Positions 51,287 through 61,726 are shown, counted from the first letter of the stretch. The stretch is DNA of 64,000 bases from Microbacteriaceae bacterium (GCA_007117135.1 SKHB01000022.1:62001-126000), one strand, 5' to 3'. The notes: a model not told the origin generated them from the letters alone. Program-made: numbers and translations.

Positions 51287-52014
51287 GATTGCCCTTCCCG
51301 TTTCGCCCTCGGACGACCACTGCCGGCCGGGGGGTGTTCGCCTCTCAACTCACCCAGTAGGCGGCTGATTTCTGCCATCAGGTCATCGGTGGCGTCTTGC
51401 AGAAGTTCGCGGGTAATCGGCCTGTTTCGATACCGGTCAAGGTCCATTTCTGGGCCGACTAACACATCAACTTTGGGGCGGGGAATCAGTCGAATTTTTG
51501 CTTCATATCTGCCCATGAAACTCTGTGACCCCCAGTGGGCTGCCGGGTAGACAGGGATACCACCCTCTAAAGCCATTCTCACGGCCCCCGTCTTTCCCGA
51601 CATCGGCCACAAATCAGGGTCTTCGGTGAGGGTCCCCTCCGGGTAGATAATCACCCCTTGGCCTTTTTCCACCAACCGCTTTGTCGCTTCCAAGGGTTGG
51701 TGTGTTTTCGCATTCGCGCCCCGCTCAACCGGAATGTGACCGGCGGCGCGAAGATACACCCCCAACACCGGGACGCGGAACAAAGATGCTTTGGCGAGAA
51801 ACCGAGGGATGCGGCCAAGCCGCCACGTGGCGACACCCATGATCACCGGGTCGGCTTCGGAATAGTGGTTGGGAGCGAGAATGAAGGGACCGGTTTGGGG
51901 TAGTGCCGACTCGGGACGAATCCGAAGCGTAATGATGGCCCGAAAAAGGGGCAACACCACCATCTGGGTGAGTCTCCAGATGACTCCCGGGCCTCGCTGC
52001 CTCGTCCACGCCAC
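51283..52014 (-). CDS. 1-acyl-glycerol-3-phosphate acyltransferase (PlsC-like)
   Basis: The 243-residue peripheral membrane acyltransferase has the catalytic Asn-His-Tyr-Ser-Glu-Ala-Asp (His-x4-Asp) and the substrate-binding Tyr-Pro-Glu-Gly-Thr motifs. It probably converts lysophosphatidate to phosphatidate, upstream of CdsA. It has a GTG start two bases after murA and an ATGA overlap with gpsA. The C-terminal tail is basic and Pro/Arg-rich. Confidence 0.9.
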   Translation of the reverse strand: MAWTRQRGPGVIWRLTQMVVLPLFRAIITLRIRPESALPQTGPFILAPNHYSEADPVIMGVATWRLGRIPRFLAKASLFRVPVLGVYLRAAGHIPVERGANAKTHQPLEATKRLVEKGQGVIIYPEGTLTEDPDLWPMSGKTGAVRMALEGGIPVYPAAHWGSQSFMGRYEAKIRLIPRPKVDVLVGPEMDLDRYRNRPITRELLQDATDDLMAEISRLLGELRGEHPPAGSGRPRAKREGQS

Positions 52015-52016
52015 AG

Positions 52017-53390
52017 TTAGCCAACCCGTGGTTCAAACGACGCACCCAATCCCGCCAGTTTGGGCAACAGGTGTTCGTAGCCGCGGGAAATAATGCCCAC
52101 GTTTTCGACAGTGCTCTGTCCGTCTGCAGCGACAGCCGCAATCACGTGGCTAAAGCCCCCACGAAGATCGGGAACCCTGACCGTGGCGCCGTGCAGGGGG
52201 GTGGGCCCAGTGATCACCGCGGCCTGTTCGAGGGGCCGTCGCGGAACCCGCCGAGTAATGGACGCAATGCCCTCCTTATGAACGGTGATGTTCGCCCCCA
52301 TGTCGATGAGCGCGTCGGTGAAGCCAAAGCGATTCTCATAGACAGTTTCGTGAACGATTGACACTCCCTCTGCCTGCGTCAAAGCAACCACCATTGGTTG
52401 TTGCCAATCGGTCATAAACCCCGGGTGAACATCGGTTTCAATGACGACCGGTTGAAGGGCAGATCCCGGGTGTCGAAATTCGATGCCATCATCGGTGACG
52501 GTGAATTCGCCACCCACTTTTCGATAAACGTTCAAGAACGTCATCAGTTCCTGCTGTCTGGCCCCTCGAACAAAAATGGTGCCCCGAGTGGCGAGTGCTG
52601 CCGCCGCCCAGCTAGCCGTTTCACTCCGATCAAAAATAGCGGTGTGACGGTATCCGGAGAGAGAGTCAACGCCCTCAATCAGGATGGTGCGGTCTGTTTC
52701 TACCGAAATGATGGCACCCATTTTTTGCAAAATAGCAATCAGGTCGGTGATTTCCGGCTCGATGGCGGCGTTTCGAAGCTCGGTGACGCCGGCCGCTCGA
52801 ACAGCGGTCAACAACACTTGTTCGGTTGCGCCGACGCTGGGGTAGGGCAGGTCGACCTGGGCACCCGTCAGGCGCCTCGGGGCTCGGAGGGAGATTCCTT
52901 CGTGGCTTTTTTCGAGCTCTGCCCCAAAAGCGCGAAGGGCGTCCAGGTGGAAGTTAATGGGGCGGTCACCAATCCGGCAACCCCCCAGGTCAGGAATGAA
53001 CGCTTCCCCCAACTGGTGAAGAAGTGGACCGCAGAAAAGAATGGGAATCCGGGATGACCCCGCGTGGGCATCAATTTCAGCGAAGTGGGCTGATTTCACT
53101 CCCCGCGGGTCAAGAGTCAACTCACCACTCGCACTGTCCGTGACGAGAACGGCGTGCGCTTCAAGAAGCCCCCGGACAACCGCCACATCGCTAATGCGGG
53201 GCACGTTGCCTAACACGCTGGGTTGGTCAGCAAGGAGAGCCGCAACCATCGCTTTCGTGACAAGGTTTTTTGCACCGCGAACATCGACAGAACCCAGCAG
53301 CGGTTTTCCACCATAAAAATCAACCGTGTCGACGCCGGCAAATTCATCCGACACGACCGGCACCGCAGGCTCGGTTGACACGTGGTTCAC
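52017..53390 (-). CDS. murA: UDP-N-acetylglucosamine 1-carboxyvinyltransferase
   Basis: MurA commits UDP-GlcNAc to peptidoglycan synthesis using PEP. The 457-residue EPSP-synthase-fold enzyme has Gly-Ala-Lys-Asn near residue 40, the active-site loop with Cys in Gly-Gly-Cys-Arg-Ile-Gly-Asp-Arg-Pro (fosfomycin-sensitive type), and Arg-Gly-Gly-Phe near the end. An N-terminal extension of about 22 residues precedes the fold. The GTG directly follows the leuD stop. Confidence 0.95.
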   Translation of the reverse strand: MNHVSTEPAVPVVSDEFAGVDTVDFYGGKPLLGSVDVRGAKNLVTKAMVAALLADQPSVLGNVPRISDVAVVRGLLEAHAVLVTDSASGELTLDPRGVKSAHFAEIDAHAGSSRIPILFCGPLLHQLGEAFIPDLGGCRIGDRPINFHLDALRAFGAELEKSHEGISLRAPRRLTGAQVDLPYPSVGATEQVLLTAVRAAGVTELRNAAIEPEITDLIAILQKMGAIISVETDRTILIEGVDSLSGYRHTAIFDRSETASWAAAALATRGTIFVRGARQQELMTFLNVYRKVGGEFTVTDDGIEFRHPGSALQPVVIETDVHPGFMTDWQQPMVVALTQAEGVSIVHETVYENRFGFTDALIDMGANITVHKEGIASITRRVPRRPLEQAAVITGPTPLHGATVRVPDLRGGFSHVIAAVAADGQSTVENVGIISRGYEHLLPKLAGLGASFEPRVG

Positions 53391-53993
53391 CTAAGCTCCA
53401 GGCACCGGCAAAGTCGTGGGGAGCCACGGTTCTCGGCGTGATTCAAAACGATCAATCTCATCGTTATGGCGGAGGGTGAGACCAATGTCATCAAGCCCCT
53501 CCATCAATCTCCAGCGGGTGTAATCGTCGATGTCAAAGGCTGACACCACCGCTCCACACCGTACCTCACGCTGTGCCAAATCAACGGTTACCGGGATGTT
53601 CGGTGTGGTTTCCACCACTTCCCACAAAGCCTCCACAACGCTGTGTGGAACCTGGGCGGTGACAAGGCCTTGCTTTCCCGAGTTTCCCCGGAAAATGTCA
53701 CCAAAGCGGGACGAAATAACCGCGTCAAAACCAAAATCGCGAAGCGCCCATACTGCGTGTTCCCGGCTAGACCCGGTACCAAAGTCCGGGCCGGCAATCA
53801 GAATTTTCGCCGACTGGTAGGGCTCGATATTGAGAACAAACTCCGGGTCTTGGCGCCACTGATGGAAAAGACCGTCCTCGTAACCGGTTTTGGTGACACG
53901 CTTGAGAAACTGTGCCGGGATGATTTGGTCCGTGTCGACGTTTGAGCGGCGAAGGGGGGCTCCCCCTCCGGTGATAACGGTGACTTTGTCCAT
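53391..53993 (-). CDS. leuD: 3-isopropylmalate dehydratase small subunit
   Basis: LeuD pairs with LeuC to isomerise isopropylmalate in leucine synthesis. The 200-residue swivel-domain protein has Asn-Val-Asp-Thr-Asp-Gln-Ile-Ile-Pro, the [11 protein letters not shown] motif and Asn-Ser-Gly-Lys-Gln-Gly. Its ATG overlaps the leuC stop (TAATG). Confidence 0.95.
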   Translation of the reverse strand: MDKVTVITGGGAPLRRSNVDTDQIIPAQFLKRVTKTGYEDGLFHQWRQDPEFVLNIEPYQSAKILIAGPDFGTGSSREHAVWALRDFGFDAVISSRFGDIFRGNSGKQGLVTAQVPHSVVEALWEVVETTPNIPVTVDLAQREVRCGAVVSAFDIDDYTRWRLMEGLDDIGLTLRHNDEIDRFESRREPWLPTTLPVPGA

Positions 53994-55435
53994 TACGCGC
54001 CCACCTCCGCTGTCTCGCTGACATCTGAGGGGCTAGACAGTGTGCCCCGAATAGCAGTGGCCGCGGCAACAAGCGGGGACACCAGGTGGGTGCGACCGCC
54101 TTTCCCCTGTCGACCCTCAAAATTCCTATTCGATGTGGAGGCGGCTCTCTCGCCGGGTTGCAGCTGGTCAGGATTCATCCCCAAGCACATCGAACACCCG
54201 GCAAATCTCCACTCAGCACCAAACTCTTCAACGATTTTGTCAATGCCTTCCGCTTCTGCTTCGAGGCGAACGCGGGCAGAGCCGGGAACTACCATCACCC
54301 GCACACCGTCAGCCTTCTTCTTACCTTTGATGATGCTGGCAAAAGCACGAAGATCGTCGAGTCTGGAGTTTGTGCAAGACCCCATGAACACGACGTCAAC
54401 GGGGATGTCTTTCATCGGGGTTCCGGGAGTGAGCGCCATATATTCCAAAGCACGCTCAGCCGCGTGCCGATCGGCTTCGTCGGTAAAGCTCTCCGGCCCG
54501 GGGACGACGTCATTCAACGACACTCCCTGCCCCGGGTTTGTCCCCCACGTCACAAAGGGTTCGAGTTCGTTGGCGTCCAAAAACACTTCCGCGTCAAAAA
54601 CGGCGTCGTCGTCAGTGCGAAGCGTTTTCCAGTACTCGACAGCGGTCTCCCAGTGTTCGCCCTGGGGGGCGTGTGGTCGGCCCTTCAAATACTCAAAAGT
54701 GGTCTCGTCGGGGGCGACCATTCCCGCCCGTGCACCTGCCTCAATAGACATGTTGCAAATGGTCATTCGGCCATCCATCGACAGTGACCGAATAGCACTG
54801 CCGCGATATTCGAGCACGTATCCTTGACCACCGCCCGTGCCAATTTTTGCAATGACCGCCAAGATGATGTCTTTGGCGGTGACACCTGGCCGAAGTGTTC
54901 CCTCGACAGTAATCGCCATGGTTTTGAAGGGTTTCAACGGAAGAGTTTGTGTGGCCAATACGTGTTCAACTTCGCTGGTACCAATGCCAAAAGCCATCGC
55001 ACCAAATGCGCCGTGAGTAGACGTGTGACTATCGCCACACACCACGGTGATTCCGGGCATGGTCAAACCGAGCTGCGGGCCAACGACGTGGACGATGCCC
55101 TGTTCGATGTCTCCGAGGGAGTGAAGGCGGATGCCGAATTCTTCCGCGTTTTTCCGGAGTGTCTCAATCTGCAATCTGGAGGTTGGTTCGGCGATGGGTT
55201 TGTCAATATCAATGGTCGGCGTGTTGTGGTCTTCAGTGGCAATGGTGAGGTCCGGCCTGCGAACGGGGCGGCCTGCGTGACGCAGCCCATCAAAAGCTTG
55301 CGGGCTGGTCACTTCGTGAACCAAGTGCAGGTCGATGTAGATGAGGTCGGGTTCGCCATTTTCGCCACGTTTGACCAGGTGGGATTCCCACACCTTTTCA
55401 GCGAGAGTCTTACCGCCACTCACAGAAACCACCAC
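53993..55435 (-). CDS. leuC: 3-isopropylmalate dehydratase large subunit
   Basis: The 480-residue aconitase-fold subunit has the iron-sulfur Cys in Gly-Ser-Cys-Thr-Asn-Ser-Arg and Cys-Ser-Met-Cys-Leu-Gly-Met-Asn-Pro, plus the substrate motif Gly-Asp-Ser-His-Thr-Ser-Thr-His-Gly. The start is one of the GTG codons at 55435/55432, next to AAAGGTGG. It heads the leuC-leuD-murA-plsC-gpsA unit, mixing leucine and envelope genes as in relatives. Confidence 0.95.
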   Translation of the reverse strand: MVVSVSGGKTLAEKVWESHLVKRGENGEPDLIYIDLHLVHEVTSPQAFDGLRHAGRPVRRPDLTIATEDHNTPTIDIDKPIAEPTSRLQIETLRKNAEEFGIRLHSLGDIEQGIVHVVGPQLGLTMPGITVVCGDSHTSTHGAFGAMAFGIGTSEVEHVLATQTLPLKPFKTMAITVEGTLRPGVTAKDIILAVIAKIGTGGGQGYVLEYRGSAIRSLSMDGRMTICNMSIEAGARAGMVAPDETTFEYLKGRPHAPQGEHWETAVEYWKTLRTDDDAVFDAEVFLDANELEPFVTWGTNPGQGVSLNDVVPGPESFTDEADRHAAERALEYMALTPGTPMKDIPVDVVFMGSCTNSRLDDLRAFASIIKGKKKADGVRVMVVPGSARVRLEAEAEGIDKIVEEFGAEWRFAGCSMCLGMNPDQLQPGERAASTSNRNFEGRQGKGGRTHLVSPLVAAATAIRGTLSSPSDVSETAEVGA

Positions 55436-55533
55436 CTTTGATTTTCGCTATTCCAGATTGCTCGAGGCTTCCCCACCACAGGTCACCTCGCGAGCCACAG
55501 ACTGCCTCTTAGGGTAACACCGGAGACTGGCGT

Positions 55534-56553
55534 CTACTTGTCCTCATCGACGCGCCTCGGCAGCTGGATGGCGCCGGTTTCGACGTCTTTTCGCAGTTTG
55601 ATGAGGCTCGCTGTGACCGCAACCGTCATTGCCATGACGATGACGGCGAGAGATTCCCACGTGCCAATGTCTGGCGCCCAGGGAACATTCTCGCCGCCGT
55701 TAATGAAGCCCAGCTCGTTTTCGTGGAGAGCGTGCAGAAGAAGCTTCACGCCAATAAAGGTGAGGATAAAGGCAATGCCGAAGTGAAGGTAGGCAAGTTT
55801 GTCGATGAGGTGACCCAGCAAAAAATACAGCTGTCGCAGCCCCATGAGGGCAAACACATTGGCGGTGAACACAATGAATGGGCTCTTGGTGATTCCATAA
55901 ATTGCGGGAATCGAATCAACAGCAAACACCAGGTCGGCTGTTCCCAAGGCAATTAACACCGCGAGAACTGGTGTCCAGCGCTTGCGGCCGTCAATGGTGA
56001 TTTGCAACTTTATGCCGTCATATTGGTCAGTCATGTCCAGTCGGCGTCTGAGAAAGCCGATCAGTTTATTTTCCCTCTCCACATCATCGTCGCGGCCGGA
56101 GAAAAACTGCTGCAACCCAATAACGAGGAGAAATAATCCAAACAGGTAGAAAATCCAACTGAAGTTTGCAATAAGTGCAGCCCCCAAGAGGATGAAAATG
56201 CCGCGGAAAACAATCGCCATCAAGATTCCGATCATCAACACTTCTTGCTGGTATTTCTTTGGAACGGCAAAAAAGCCAAGAATGAGGACAAAAACGAAGA
56301 GGTTGTCAATGGACAGGCTGTATTCGGTCACCCAACCGGCCAAAAATTCGGCCCCGTATTTTGGCCCGGCAACAACAAACATTAGCCCCGCAAAAATGAG
56401 CGCCAACGTCACATAAAACGCGACCCACAGGGCCGACTCTTTCACCGATGGATGGTGAGGCCTCAAGACCGCGTAGGTGAGATCGCCCAACAAAACGATG
56501 GTGATGGCAATGAGGGACCCAATTTCAAACCAGAGAGGAAGCTCTACCGTCAC
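55534..56553 (-). CDS. TerC-family integral membrane protein
   Basis: The 339-residue protein has about nine membrane segments with the paired acidic motifs Ser-Leu-Ser-Ile-Asp-Asn-Leu-Phe-Val and Asp-Leu-Val-Phe-Ala-Val-Asp-Ser-Ile-Pro. TerC/Alx proteins are implicated in manganese efflux and metalation of secreted proteins; the tellurite name is historical. GTG 56553 follows a GGAGGAAGG ribosome binding site. Confidence 0.9.
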   Translation of the reverse strand: MTVELPLWFEIGSLIAITIVLLGDLTYAVLRPHHPSVKESALWVAFYVTLALIFAGLMFVVAGPKYGAEFLAGWVTEYSLSIDNLFVFVLILGFFAVPKKYQQEVLMIGILMAIVFRGIFILLGAALIANFSWIFYLFGLFLLVIGLQQFFSGRDDDVERENKLIGFLRRRLDMTDQYDGIKLQITIDGRKRWTPVLAVLIALGTADLVFAVDSIPAIYGITKSPFIVFTANVFALMGLRQLYFLLGHLIDKLAYLHFGIAFILTFIGVKLLLHALHENELGFINGGENVPWAPDIGTWESLAVIVMAMTVAVTASLIKLRKDVETGAIQLPRRVDEDK

Positions 56554-56627
56554 AGAAACTTCACCTTCCTCCCAGGCCTCTCAGGGACACCTCAAGCCTA
56601 ACGAGGGACCCGCCAAGAAAATGGTGA

Positions 56628-56658
56628 GGCCTCCCACCCCGATAGGGGGTGGGAGGCC
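56628..56658 (-). terminator. Intrinsic terminator after tRNA-Glu
   Basis: The perfect 13-bp stem GGCCTCCCACCCC / GGGGTGGGAGGCC with a 5-base loop begins three bases after the tRNA CCA. On the minus strand it is followed by a T-rich tract (ATTTTCTT). Confidence 0.8.
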
Positions 56659-56660
56659 GG

Positions 56661-56736
56661 TGGTGACCCCAGCGGGATTCGAACCCGCGTTACCGCCGTG
56701 AGAGGGCGGCGTACTAGGCCGCTATACGATGGGGCC
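56661..56736 (-). tRNA. tRNA-Glu (anticodon CTC)
   Basis: The 76-base cloverleaf includes CCA. The acceptor stem is GGCCCCA/TGGGGTC (one G-T), the anticodon loop CTCTCAC gives CTC, and the T-arm GCGGG-TTCGAAT-CCCGC is perfect. It is located with tRNA-Gln and gltX, a common cluster. Confidence 0.93.
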
Positions 56737-56778
56737 GTCTCGCAACGTGTCTCAGTATCGCATGGGCCGGGCCCTTCA

Positions 56779-57702
56779 TCAAAACCCGGGCGCCTCGGCT
56801 AGGACGGGCAGTATTCCCGGCAACACCCGAATGTCAACGGGCAGTGGCCCCACCCGCTCACCATCGGCGTAACCGACAATGTCGTCCACCTCAATGCGAA
56901 CGCTTTGAGCCGGACGGATAGTGACAGCGGGGTGGTCAAGGTGTGAACCGGAGAACACTTTCGGGTAAAGCTTCACAAAAGACCCTCGACCAAGTGGTGC
57001 GACGGTGAACACCTGCAAGACACCATCGTCGATGGCGGTGTCCGGCACAATTCGCATTCCTCCGCCAAAACTTTCCGCGTTCGCCACCGCCACCAAGAGT
57101 GCTTCTTGCTCATAACAATGATTGTCAACAGTGAGTCGGTAGGACCGGGCTGTCAGAGTAGACAGCTCTAAGAGCATGGCCACCGTGTATCTGCTGGTTC
57201 CGCGGGGAAAACGAAGCTGGTTTGCCCGTTCGTTGACCAACGCATCGAAACCGGCTGAATACACCGCGCCAAACCTGCTCACGACATCGCCGTGGCGGGC
57301 CTCACCCAGGTCGATGCGACGAGGGCCCGACCCAAGTGAGCGAACAATGTTGTCAACCGCTGACAGGGGATTAGCTTGGTCCATGCCCACCGCACGGGCA
57401 ATGTCATTGCCGGTGCCCGCGGGAACGATTCCCAACGGGGTATCGGGATGATCCATCAACACCTGAAGGGCAGTGTGAACCATCCCATCGCCGCCCACCA
57501 CAATCAGTGCCCCATGAGGATTATCCAACCGTCTGCGAAGAGCACTGCGGAGTTCACCATCGCTCCCGCAAACAATAACGTCGACGGTGAAGCCACGGCC
57601 TCGGAAAGCATCCACCGTTTCCTCTGCAAGCTTCTTCGCTTTGCCTTTGCCCGAAGTGGGGTTCACGGCAACCACTAACGCGTGAGATGACGGCTGTGCC
57701 AT
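56779..57702 (-). CDS. Diacylglycerol kinase-like lipid kinase
   Basis: The 307-residue protein of the DagK/YegS/LCB5 family has Asn-Pro-Thr-Ser-Gly-Lys-Gly-Lys-Ala, the ATP site Val-Val-Gly-Gly-Asp-Gly-Met-Val and Pro-Ala-Gly-Thr-Gly-Asn-Asp-Ile-Ala. Such enzymes phosphorylate diacylglycerol or related lipids at the membrane. The ATG is six bases after TATTGT, without a ribosome binding site, and diverges from the glycerate kinase gene. Confidence 0.88.
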   Translation of the reverse strand: MAQPSSHALVVAVNPTSGKGKAKKLAEETVDAFRGRGFTVDVIVCGSDGELRSALRRRLDNPHGALIVVGGDGMVHTALQVLMDHPDTPLGIVPAGTGNDIARAVGMDQANPLSAVDNIVRSLGSGPRRIDLGEARHGDVVSRFGAVYSAGFDALVNERANQLRFPRGTSRYTVAMLLELSTLTARSYRLTVDNHCYEQEALLVAVANAESFGGGMRIVPDTAIDDGVLQVFTVAPLGRGSFVKLYPKVFSGSHLDHPAVTIRPAQSVRIEVDDIVGYADGERVGPLPVDIRVLPGILPVLAEAPGF

Positions 57703-57708
57703 GGGATA

Positions 57709-57714
57709 ACAATA
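57709..57714 (-). promoter_or_regulatory. -10 box, leaderless start of the lipid kinase gene
   Basis: Minus-strand TATTGT ends six bases before ATG 57702. Confidence 0.55.
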
Positions 57715-57737
57715 GGGTGTTGCCGAGTCCGATTGGA

Positions 57738-57743
57738 TAGATT
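57738..57743 (+). promoter_or_regulatory. -10 box, leaderless start of the glycerate kinase gene
   Basis: TAGATT ends six bases before ATG 57750. No ribosome binding site is visible. Confidence 0.55.
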
Positions 57744-57749
57744 TTATTT

Positions 57750-58841
57750 ATGCCGTCTCGCCGCGTGGTGATCGCTCCAGACTCGTTCAAAGGCACCATG
57801 AGCGCCCAACAGGCGGCCCGAACAATTGCTGCCGGGTGGGCGGACGCCAGACCCGGCGACGACGTGTCTATTTTTCCGATGGCTGATGGCGGGGAGGGCA
57901 CACTCGACATCGTAAAAAGCGCCACTCCCGGCTCTCGAGTAGTCGAGGTTGGTGTGGTGAATGGGCCTGATGGGAAACCGACACCCAGCCACTACCTGGC
58001 CCTTGATAGCAAAACGGCTCTCGTGGAATTGGCGGTGAGCGCAGGAATCACCCTCATGAATCCGCTGAACGCCTTGACAGCAACCACCCGTGGGCTTGGC
58101 GAAACAATTCGCGCAGCCCTTGATGACGGGATTCGGCACGTGATTATTGCACTGGGTGGCTCAGCCAGCACCGACGCCGGTATGGGTGCTCTTCAGGCTT
58201 TGGGGCTTCGAGCAACAACGGCCAATGGGGATGAAGCCGGCGTTGGTGGAGCCTCTGTGGAGGACATTGTGGCGTGTGACACGTCCCAATTGCGCATCCC
58301 CGACAAGGTCACGATCCTCCGGGACACGACGGCAACATTTCTGGATGCGCCGGGCATGTTTGGCCCCCAAAAGGCGGCGACACCCGAGGACGTCACCCGT
58401 TTAGAAAACTCTTTTAGGCATCTTCTTCGACTCACCGGTGACACCACAAACCACCTCATCCCAGGAGCTGGGGCAGCCGGTGGATGTGGTTGGGGGTTCG
58501 CTCATTTTCTCGGCGCGACAATCATCGATGGCGCACAGGCGGTGGCGGATGTGATTGGAGTAAGGGAGGCAATTCTTTCCGCAGATGTGGTGGTCACTGG
58601 CGAGGGAAGGTTCGACGCCACAAGCATGACGGGCAAAGTAACGGGAGCCATCATCTGGTTGGCTCACAACGCCAATGTTCCTGTTGGCGTTGTCGCCGGT
58701 GTTGTTGATTTAGCGACGTCGGAGAACATTTCGTGGTCATCCCTTGCTGATCACGCAGAAAACATTGACAGCGCTGTCGCGTCACCGGAATTTTTTGCCA
58801 AGAAAGCTGCCACAGCGCTCGCGAAGAAAATGTTCCAATAG
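57750..58841 (+). CDS. Glycerate kinase (class II, GarK/GlxK type)
   Basis: The 363-residue protein begins with the family signature Ile-Ala-Pro-Asp-Ser-Phe-Lys-Gly-Thr, contains Asp-Gly-Gly-Glu-Gly-Thr, Gly-Gly-Ser-Ala-Ser-Thr-Asp-Ala-Gly and Thr-Gly-Glu-Gly-Arg-Phe-Asp. It phosphorylates glycerate to feed glycolysis, often from glyoxylate or serine breakdown. No pathway partners are adjacent. Transcription is likely leaderless from TAGATT. Confidence 0.92.
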   Translation: MPSRRVVIAPDSFKGTMSAQQAARTIAAGWADARPGDDVSIFPMADGGEGTLDIVKSATPGSRVVEVGVVNGPDGKPTPSHYLALDSKTALVELAVSAGITLMNPLNALTATTRGLGETIRAALDDGIRHVIIALGGSASTDAGMGALQALGLRATTANGDEAGVGGASVEDIVACDTSQLRIPDKVTILRDTTATFLDAPGMFGPQKAATPEDVTRLENSFRHLLRLTGDTTNHLIPGAGAAGGCGWGFAHFLGATIIDGAQAVADVIGVREAILSADVVVTGEGRFDATSMTGKVTGAIIWLAHNANVPVGVVAGVVDLATSENISWSSLADHAENIDSAVASPEFFAKKAATALAKKMFQ

Positions 58842-58861
58842 TCCACAACATGCGGACGATG

Positions 58862-58936
58862 TGGCTGGGGTGCCTGGACTCGAACCAAGAACAACTGAAC
58901 CAGAATCAGCCGTGTTGCCAATTACACCACACCCCA
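58862..58936 (-). tRNA. tRNA-Gln (anticodon CTG)
   Basis: The 75-base cloverleaf includes CCA. The acceptor stem is TGGGGTG/CACCCCA with discriminator G, the anticodon loop TTCTGGT gives CTG, and the T-loop is TTCGAGT. It lies just downstream of gltX on the same strand. Confidence 0.92.
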
Positions 58937-58980
58937 CTGTGGTTCGGGCCCCTGAGGGCCCCCCATAGCCTAGCGCACGC

Positions 58981-60477
58981 CTAGAGGGTGGCGCGAAGCG
59001 ACAAAAGCCTCGCCAGAGCAGACTCTTTACCGAGTATCTCCATGGATTCAAAAAGTGGTGGGCTGACTCGGCGCCCCGAGACCGCCACCCGCAGTGGGGT
59101 AAAGGCGTGTCGAGGAGACAACTCCAACCCCTCCACGAGGGCCTCCCGCAGGGCAGCCTCAACAGTTACTGTCGACCAGGTGTCAAGCGGCTCTAACACC
59201 TCCACCGCCTTGTCTATGACCTGACCCGCTCCGTCACTTAACGTTTTTTGCGCCTCCTCAGTGACAACAAGATCGGAGTCGTCAGTGAAGAGAAACGCCA
59301 CCATATCTGCCACTTCACCAAGCAGATTCACCCGGGGCTGCACGTGAGGAAGGATGAAATCCAGTGTCGCCTGGTCCCGCGTGTTCACATCGGAGCCGAT
59401 AAGACCGGCTTGTTCGAGGTACGGAAGGCAGCGTGTTAGGAAGTCGTCCGGCGCGAGCGCACGTAGATGGTCGGCATTGATGGCTTCGGCCTTTTTGAGG
59501 TCGAACCGGGCCGGGTTGGGGTTGACCTTTTCAATGTCGAACGCGTCAACCATTTCCGCCAACGTGAACACGTCTCGGTCTGGTCCAATCGACCAACCCA
59601 GGAGGGCCAAATAGTTCAAGAGACCCTCAGGGATGAATCCGCGGTCGCGGTGAAGAAACAGGTTGGACTCTGGGTCACGTTTGGACAGTTTTTTATTTCC
59701 CTCCCCCATCACATAGGGCAAGTGTCCAAATCGTGGGATGCGGTCAGTGATGCCAATGTCAATAAGTGCTCGGTATAGGGCAATCTGCCGGGGAGTAGAC
59801 GACAGGAGGTCTTCTCCGCGCAGTACGTGGGTGATGCCCATGAGCGCATCATCAACGGGGTTCACGAACGTGTACAGGGGCGCTCCGGTGGGCCGGACAA
59901 CGACAAAGTCGATTGTTGAGCCGGCGGGAAAACTAATCGGCCCTCGAACCAAGTCATCGAAACCGAGATCATCGTCAGCTACTCGAAGGCGAAGAGCTGG
60001 CTGCCTCCCCTCTTCGATAAATGCTTGGCGTTCAGCGTCGGTCAGGTGGCGCTCGTGGTTGTCGTATCCCTGTTGGGGATCTCGGCCGTTGTCAATATTG
60101 CGCTGCCTCATCTCATCAGCAGTGACAAAACTTTGGTACAGGTGACCGGCATCGACGAGTTTCTCGATGATGTTTTGGTAAATCTCTCCGCGTTCAGACT
60201 GCCGGTAGGGGGCATGGGGGCCACCGACTTCGACACCCTCGTCCCAGGTGAGACCCAGCCAGGAGAGAGCTTCCAAAAGTTGCTGGTAGCTGTCTTCCGA
60301 ATCACGTTCGGCGTCAGTGTCTTCGATGCGGAAGACAAAACTGCCACCATTGTGTCTGGCCCACGCCCAGTTGAAGAGTGCTGTCCGGACAAGCCCCACA
60401 TGCGGCGTTCCGGTGGGAGAGGGGCAGAAACGGACGCGAACGTCGCTTCCCTGTGCAGTGTGAAAAAGGTCAGTCAT
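58981..60477 (-). CDS. gltX: Glutamyl-tRNA synthetase
   Basis: The 498-residue class I synthetase has the HIGH-like Ser-Pro-Thr-Gly-Thr-Pro-His-Val-Gly and the KMSKS-like Asn-Lys-Lys-Leu-Ser-Lys-Arg motifs, plus the C-terminal anticodon-binding helical domain. It charges tRNA-Glu and, in most Actinobacteria, mischarges tRNA-Gln for GatCAB. It follows the MFS gene by 12 bases and precedes tRNA-Gln. Confidence 0.96.
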   Translation of the reverse strand: MTDLFHTAQGSDVRVRFCPSPTGTPHVGLVRTALFNWAWARHNGGSFVFRIEDTDAERDSEDSYQQLLEALSWLGLTWDEGVEVGGPHAPYRQSERGEIYQNIIEKLVDAGHLYQSFVTADEMRQRNIDNGRDPQQGYDNHERHLTDAERQAFIEEGRQPALRLRVADDDLGFDDLVRGPISFPAGSTIDFVVVRPTGAPLYTFVNPVDDALMGITHVLRGEDLLSSTPRQIALYRALIDIGITDRIPRFGHLPYVMGEGNKKLSKRDPESNLFLHRDRGFIPEGLLNYLALLGWSIGPDRDVFTLAEMVDAFDIEKVNPNPARFDLKKAEAINADHLRALAPDDFLTRCLPYLEQAGLIGSDVNTRDQATLDFILPHVQPRVNLLGEVADMVAFLFTDDSDLVVTEEAQKTLSDGAGQVIDKAVEVLEPLDTWSTVTVEAALREALVEGLELSPRHAFTPLRVAVSGRRVSPPLFESMEILGKESALARLLSLRATL

Positions 60478-60489
60478 GGTGAGGTCAGT

Positions 60490-61725
60490 CTAAGCGGGCG
60501 TGGCCGCACGTGTCTGTCTGACCGCCCACAACACGGCAACGAGAACGCCGGCAACCAGCGCAAGGGACACCAGTGAAAGCCCCCCATAACCGACCATCAG
60601 TAGCACCACGCCACTGAGTGCTCCCCCGATAGCTCCCGAACCACTCATCACCACGTCAGACCGACCCTGCACGACCGTTCGTCTGTCGAGTGATGTCGAT
60701 TCGGTGAGGAGGGCAGAAGCGGCAACGGTCGCAGCGGACCAGCCAAGTCCCAAAAGAATGAGGCCCGCGAGAACGGTGACCTCGCTCCCGCTTCCAAGCC
60801 CCGTCAAAAACAAACTGAGCGCCAAAATCATTTGCCCCAGGACAATCACTTGAACCCGACCAAATTTGTCAGCGAGCAGACCAAAAACAGGAGAGAGCGC
60901 ATACATGCCCGCAATGTGAAGTGAAATGGTGAACCCCACCAGTGCCAGGGATGCACCGTGGTCGACTAAGTGAACAGGTGTCATGGCCATCACCGCGACC
61001 ATCGTGGCGTGACTGAGGGCTAAAGAAATAAAGGCAAGCCGGCGAAGCCGGGGAGCATCAGCCGCTGCCTCTGGCTTCACTGACGCCTTTTGTGCGGCCG
61101 TGCCCATCTCCAAGGCCAGCCGCAGAGGATCTGGTCGCAAAAAAATTCGATACCCGAACCCCGCCGCGATTTGAGCACATCCGGCAATCAGAAATGGGCC
61201 GGCGAGAGCCGGCAATCCCCAGGTTGCTCCCCAGGTTTCACCGAGAGACACCAGGTTGGGCCCGCCCACAGCACCCACCGTTGTTGCCCACACCACCAAA
61301 GACAAATCTGTGGCGCGGGTGTGAGGTGTCGACAGGTCTGTCGCTGCAAAACGTGCTTGCAAGTTGACCGCCGTCCCCACCCCGATGAGAAAGATGCCGA
61401 TTAGCAACAAGGGAAATGAGCGAATTGCTGCGGCGAGAATAATGGTGCCAGCGCCCAGCGCCGCCACCCATGCCCCCACAGCCAGTGACCATGACCGGCC
61501 ACTCACCGCAGCCAGTTTCGCAAGCGGAATCGACGCCGACGCAGCCCCCAGGGTGGCAAGAGTTGCCGCCATTCCCGACCACCCGGGTGAACCAGATAAA
61601 TCCGTCGCCAGCAGTGCGCCGACGGACAGTGTTTGCCCCATCCCCACACCGGAGAGAACCTGGCCAGCCATGAGCACTCTCCTCACCCGCAGGCGTGTAG
61701 CCTCCGGGTGGGTGTCGTGCACCAT
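60490..61725 (-). CDS. MFS transporter
   Basis: The 411-residue protein has 12 predicted membrane segments and the MFS motif A-like loop Gly-Leu-Leu-Ala-Asp-Lys-Phe-Gly-Arg between two helices of the second half. It is probably a drug or metabolite exporter; the substrate is unknown. ATG 61725 lies one base after the stop of the FAH-family gene, implying coupling. An internal ATG 61671 with AGGAG is an alternative start that would shorten the cytosolic N-terminus. Confidence 0.87.
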   Translation of the reverse strand: MVHDTHPEATRLRVRRVLMAGQVLSGVGMGQTLSVGALLATDLSGSPGWSGMAATLATLGAASASIPLAKLAAVSGRSWSLAVGAWVAALGAGTIILAAAIRSFPLLLIGIFLIGVGTAVNLQARFAATDLSTPHTRATDLSLVVWATTVGAVGGPNLVSLGETWGATWGLPALAGPFLIAGCAQIAAGFGYRIFLRPDPLRLALEMGTAAQKASVKPEAAADAPRLRRLAFISLALSHATMVAVMAMTPVHLVDHGASLALVGFTISLHIAGMYALSPVFGLLADKFGRVQVIVLGQMILALSLFLTGLGSGSEVTVLAGLILLGLGWSAATVAASALLTESTSLDRRTVVQGRSDVVMSGSGAIGGALSGVVLLMVGYGGLSLVSLALVAGVLVAVLWAVRQTRAATPA

Positions 61726-61726
61726 A

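Noticed and set aside
58946-58961. GGGCCC/GGGCCC hairpin between gltX and tRNA-Gln as a terminator
   Set aside because: Short palindromic stem with no T-run, and the tRNA downstream would be cut off from gltX.
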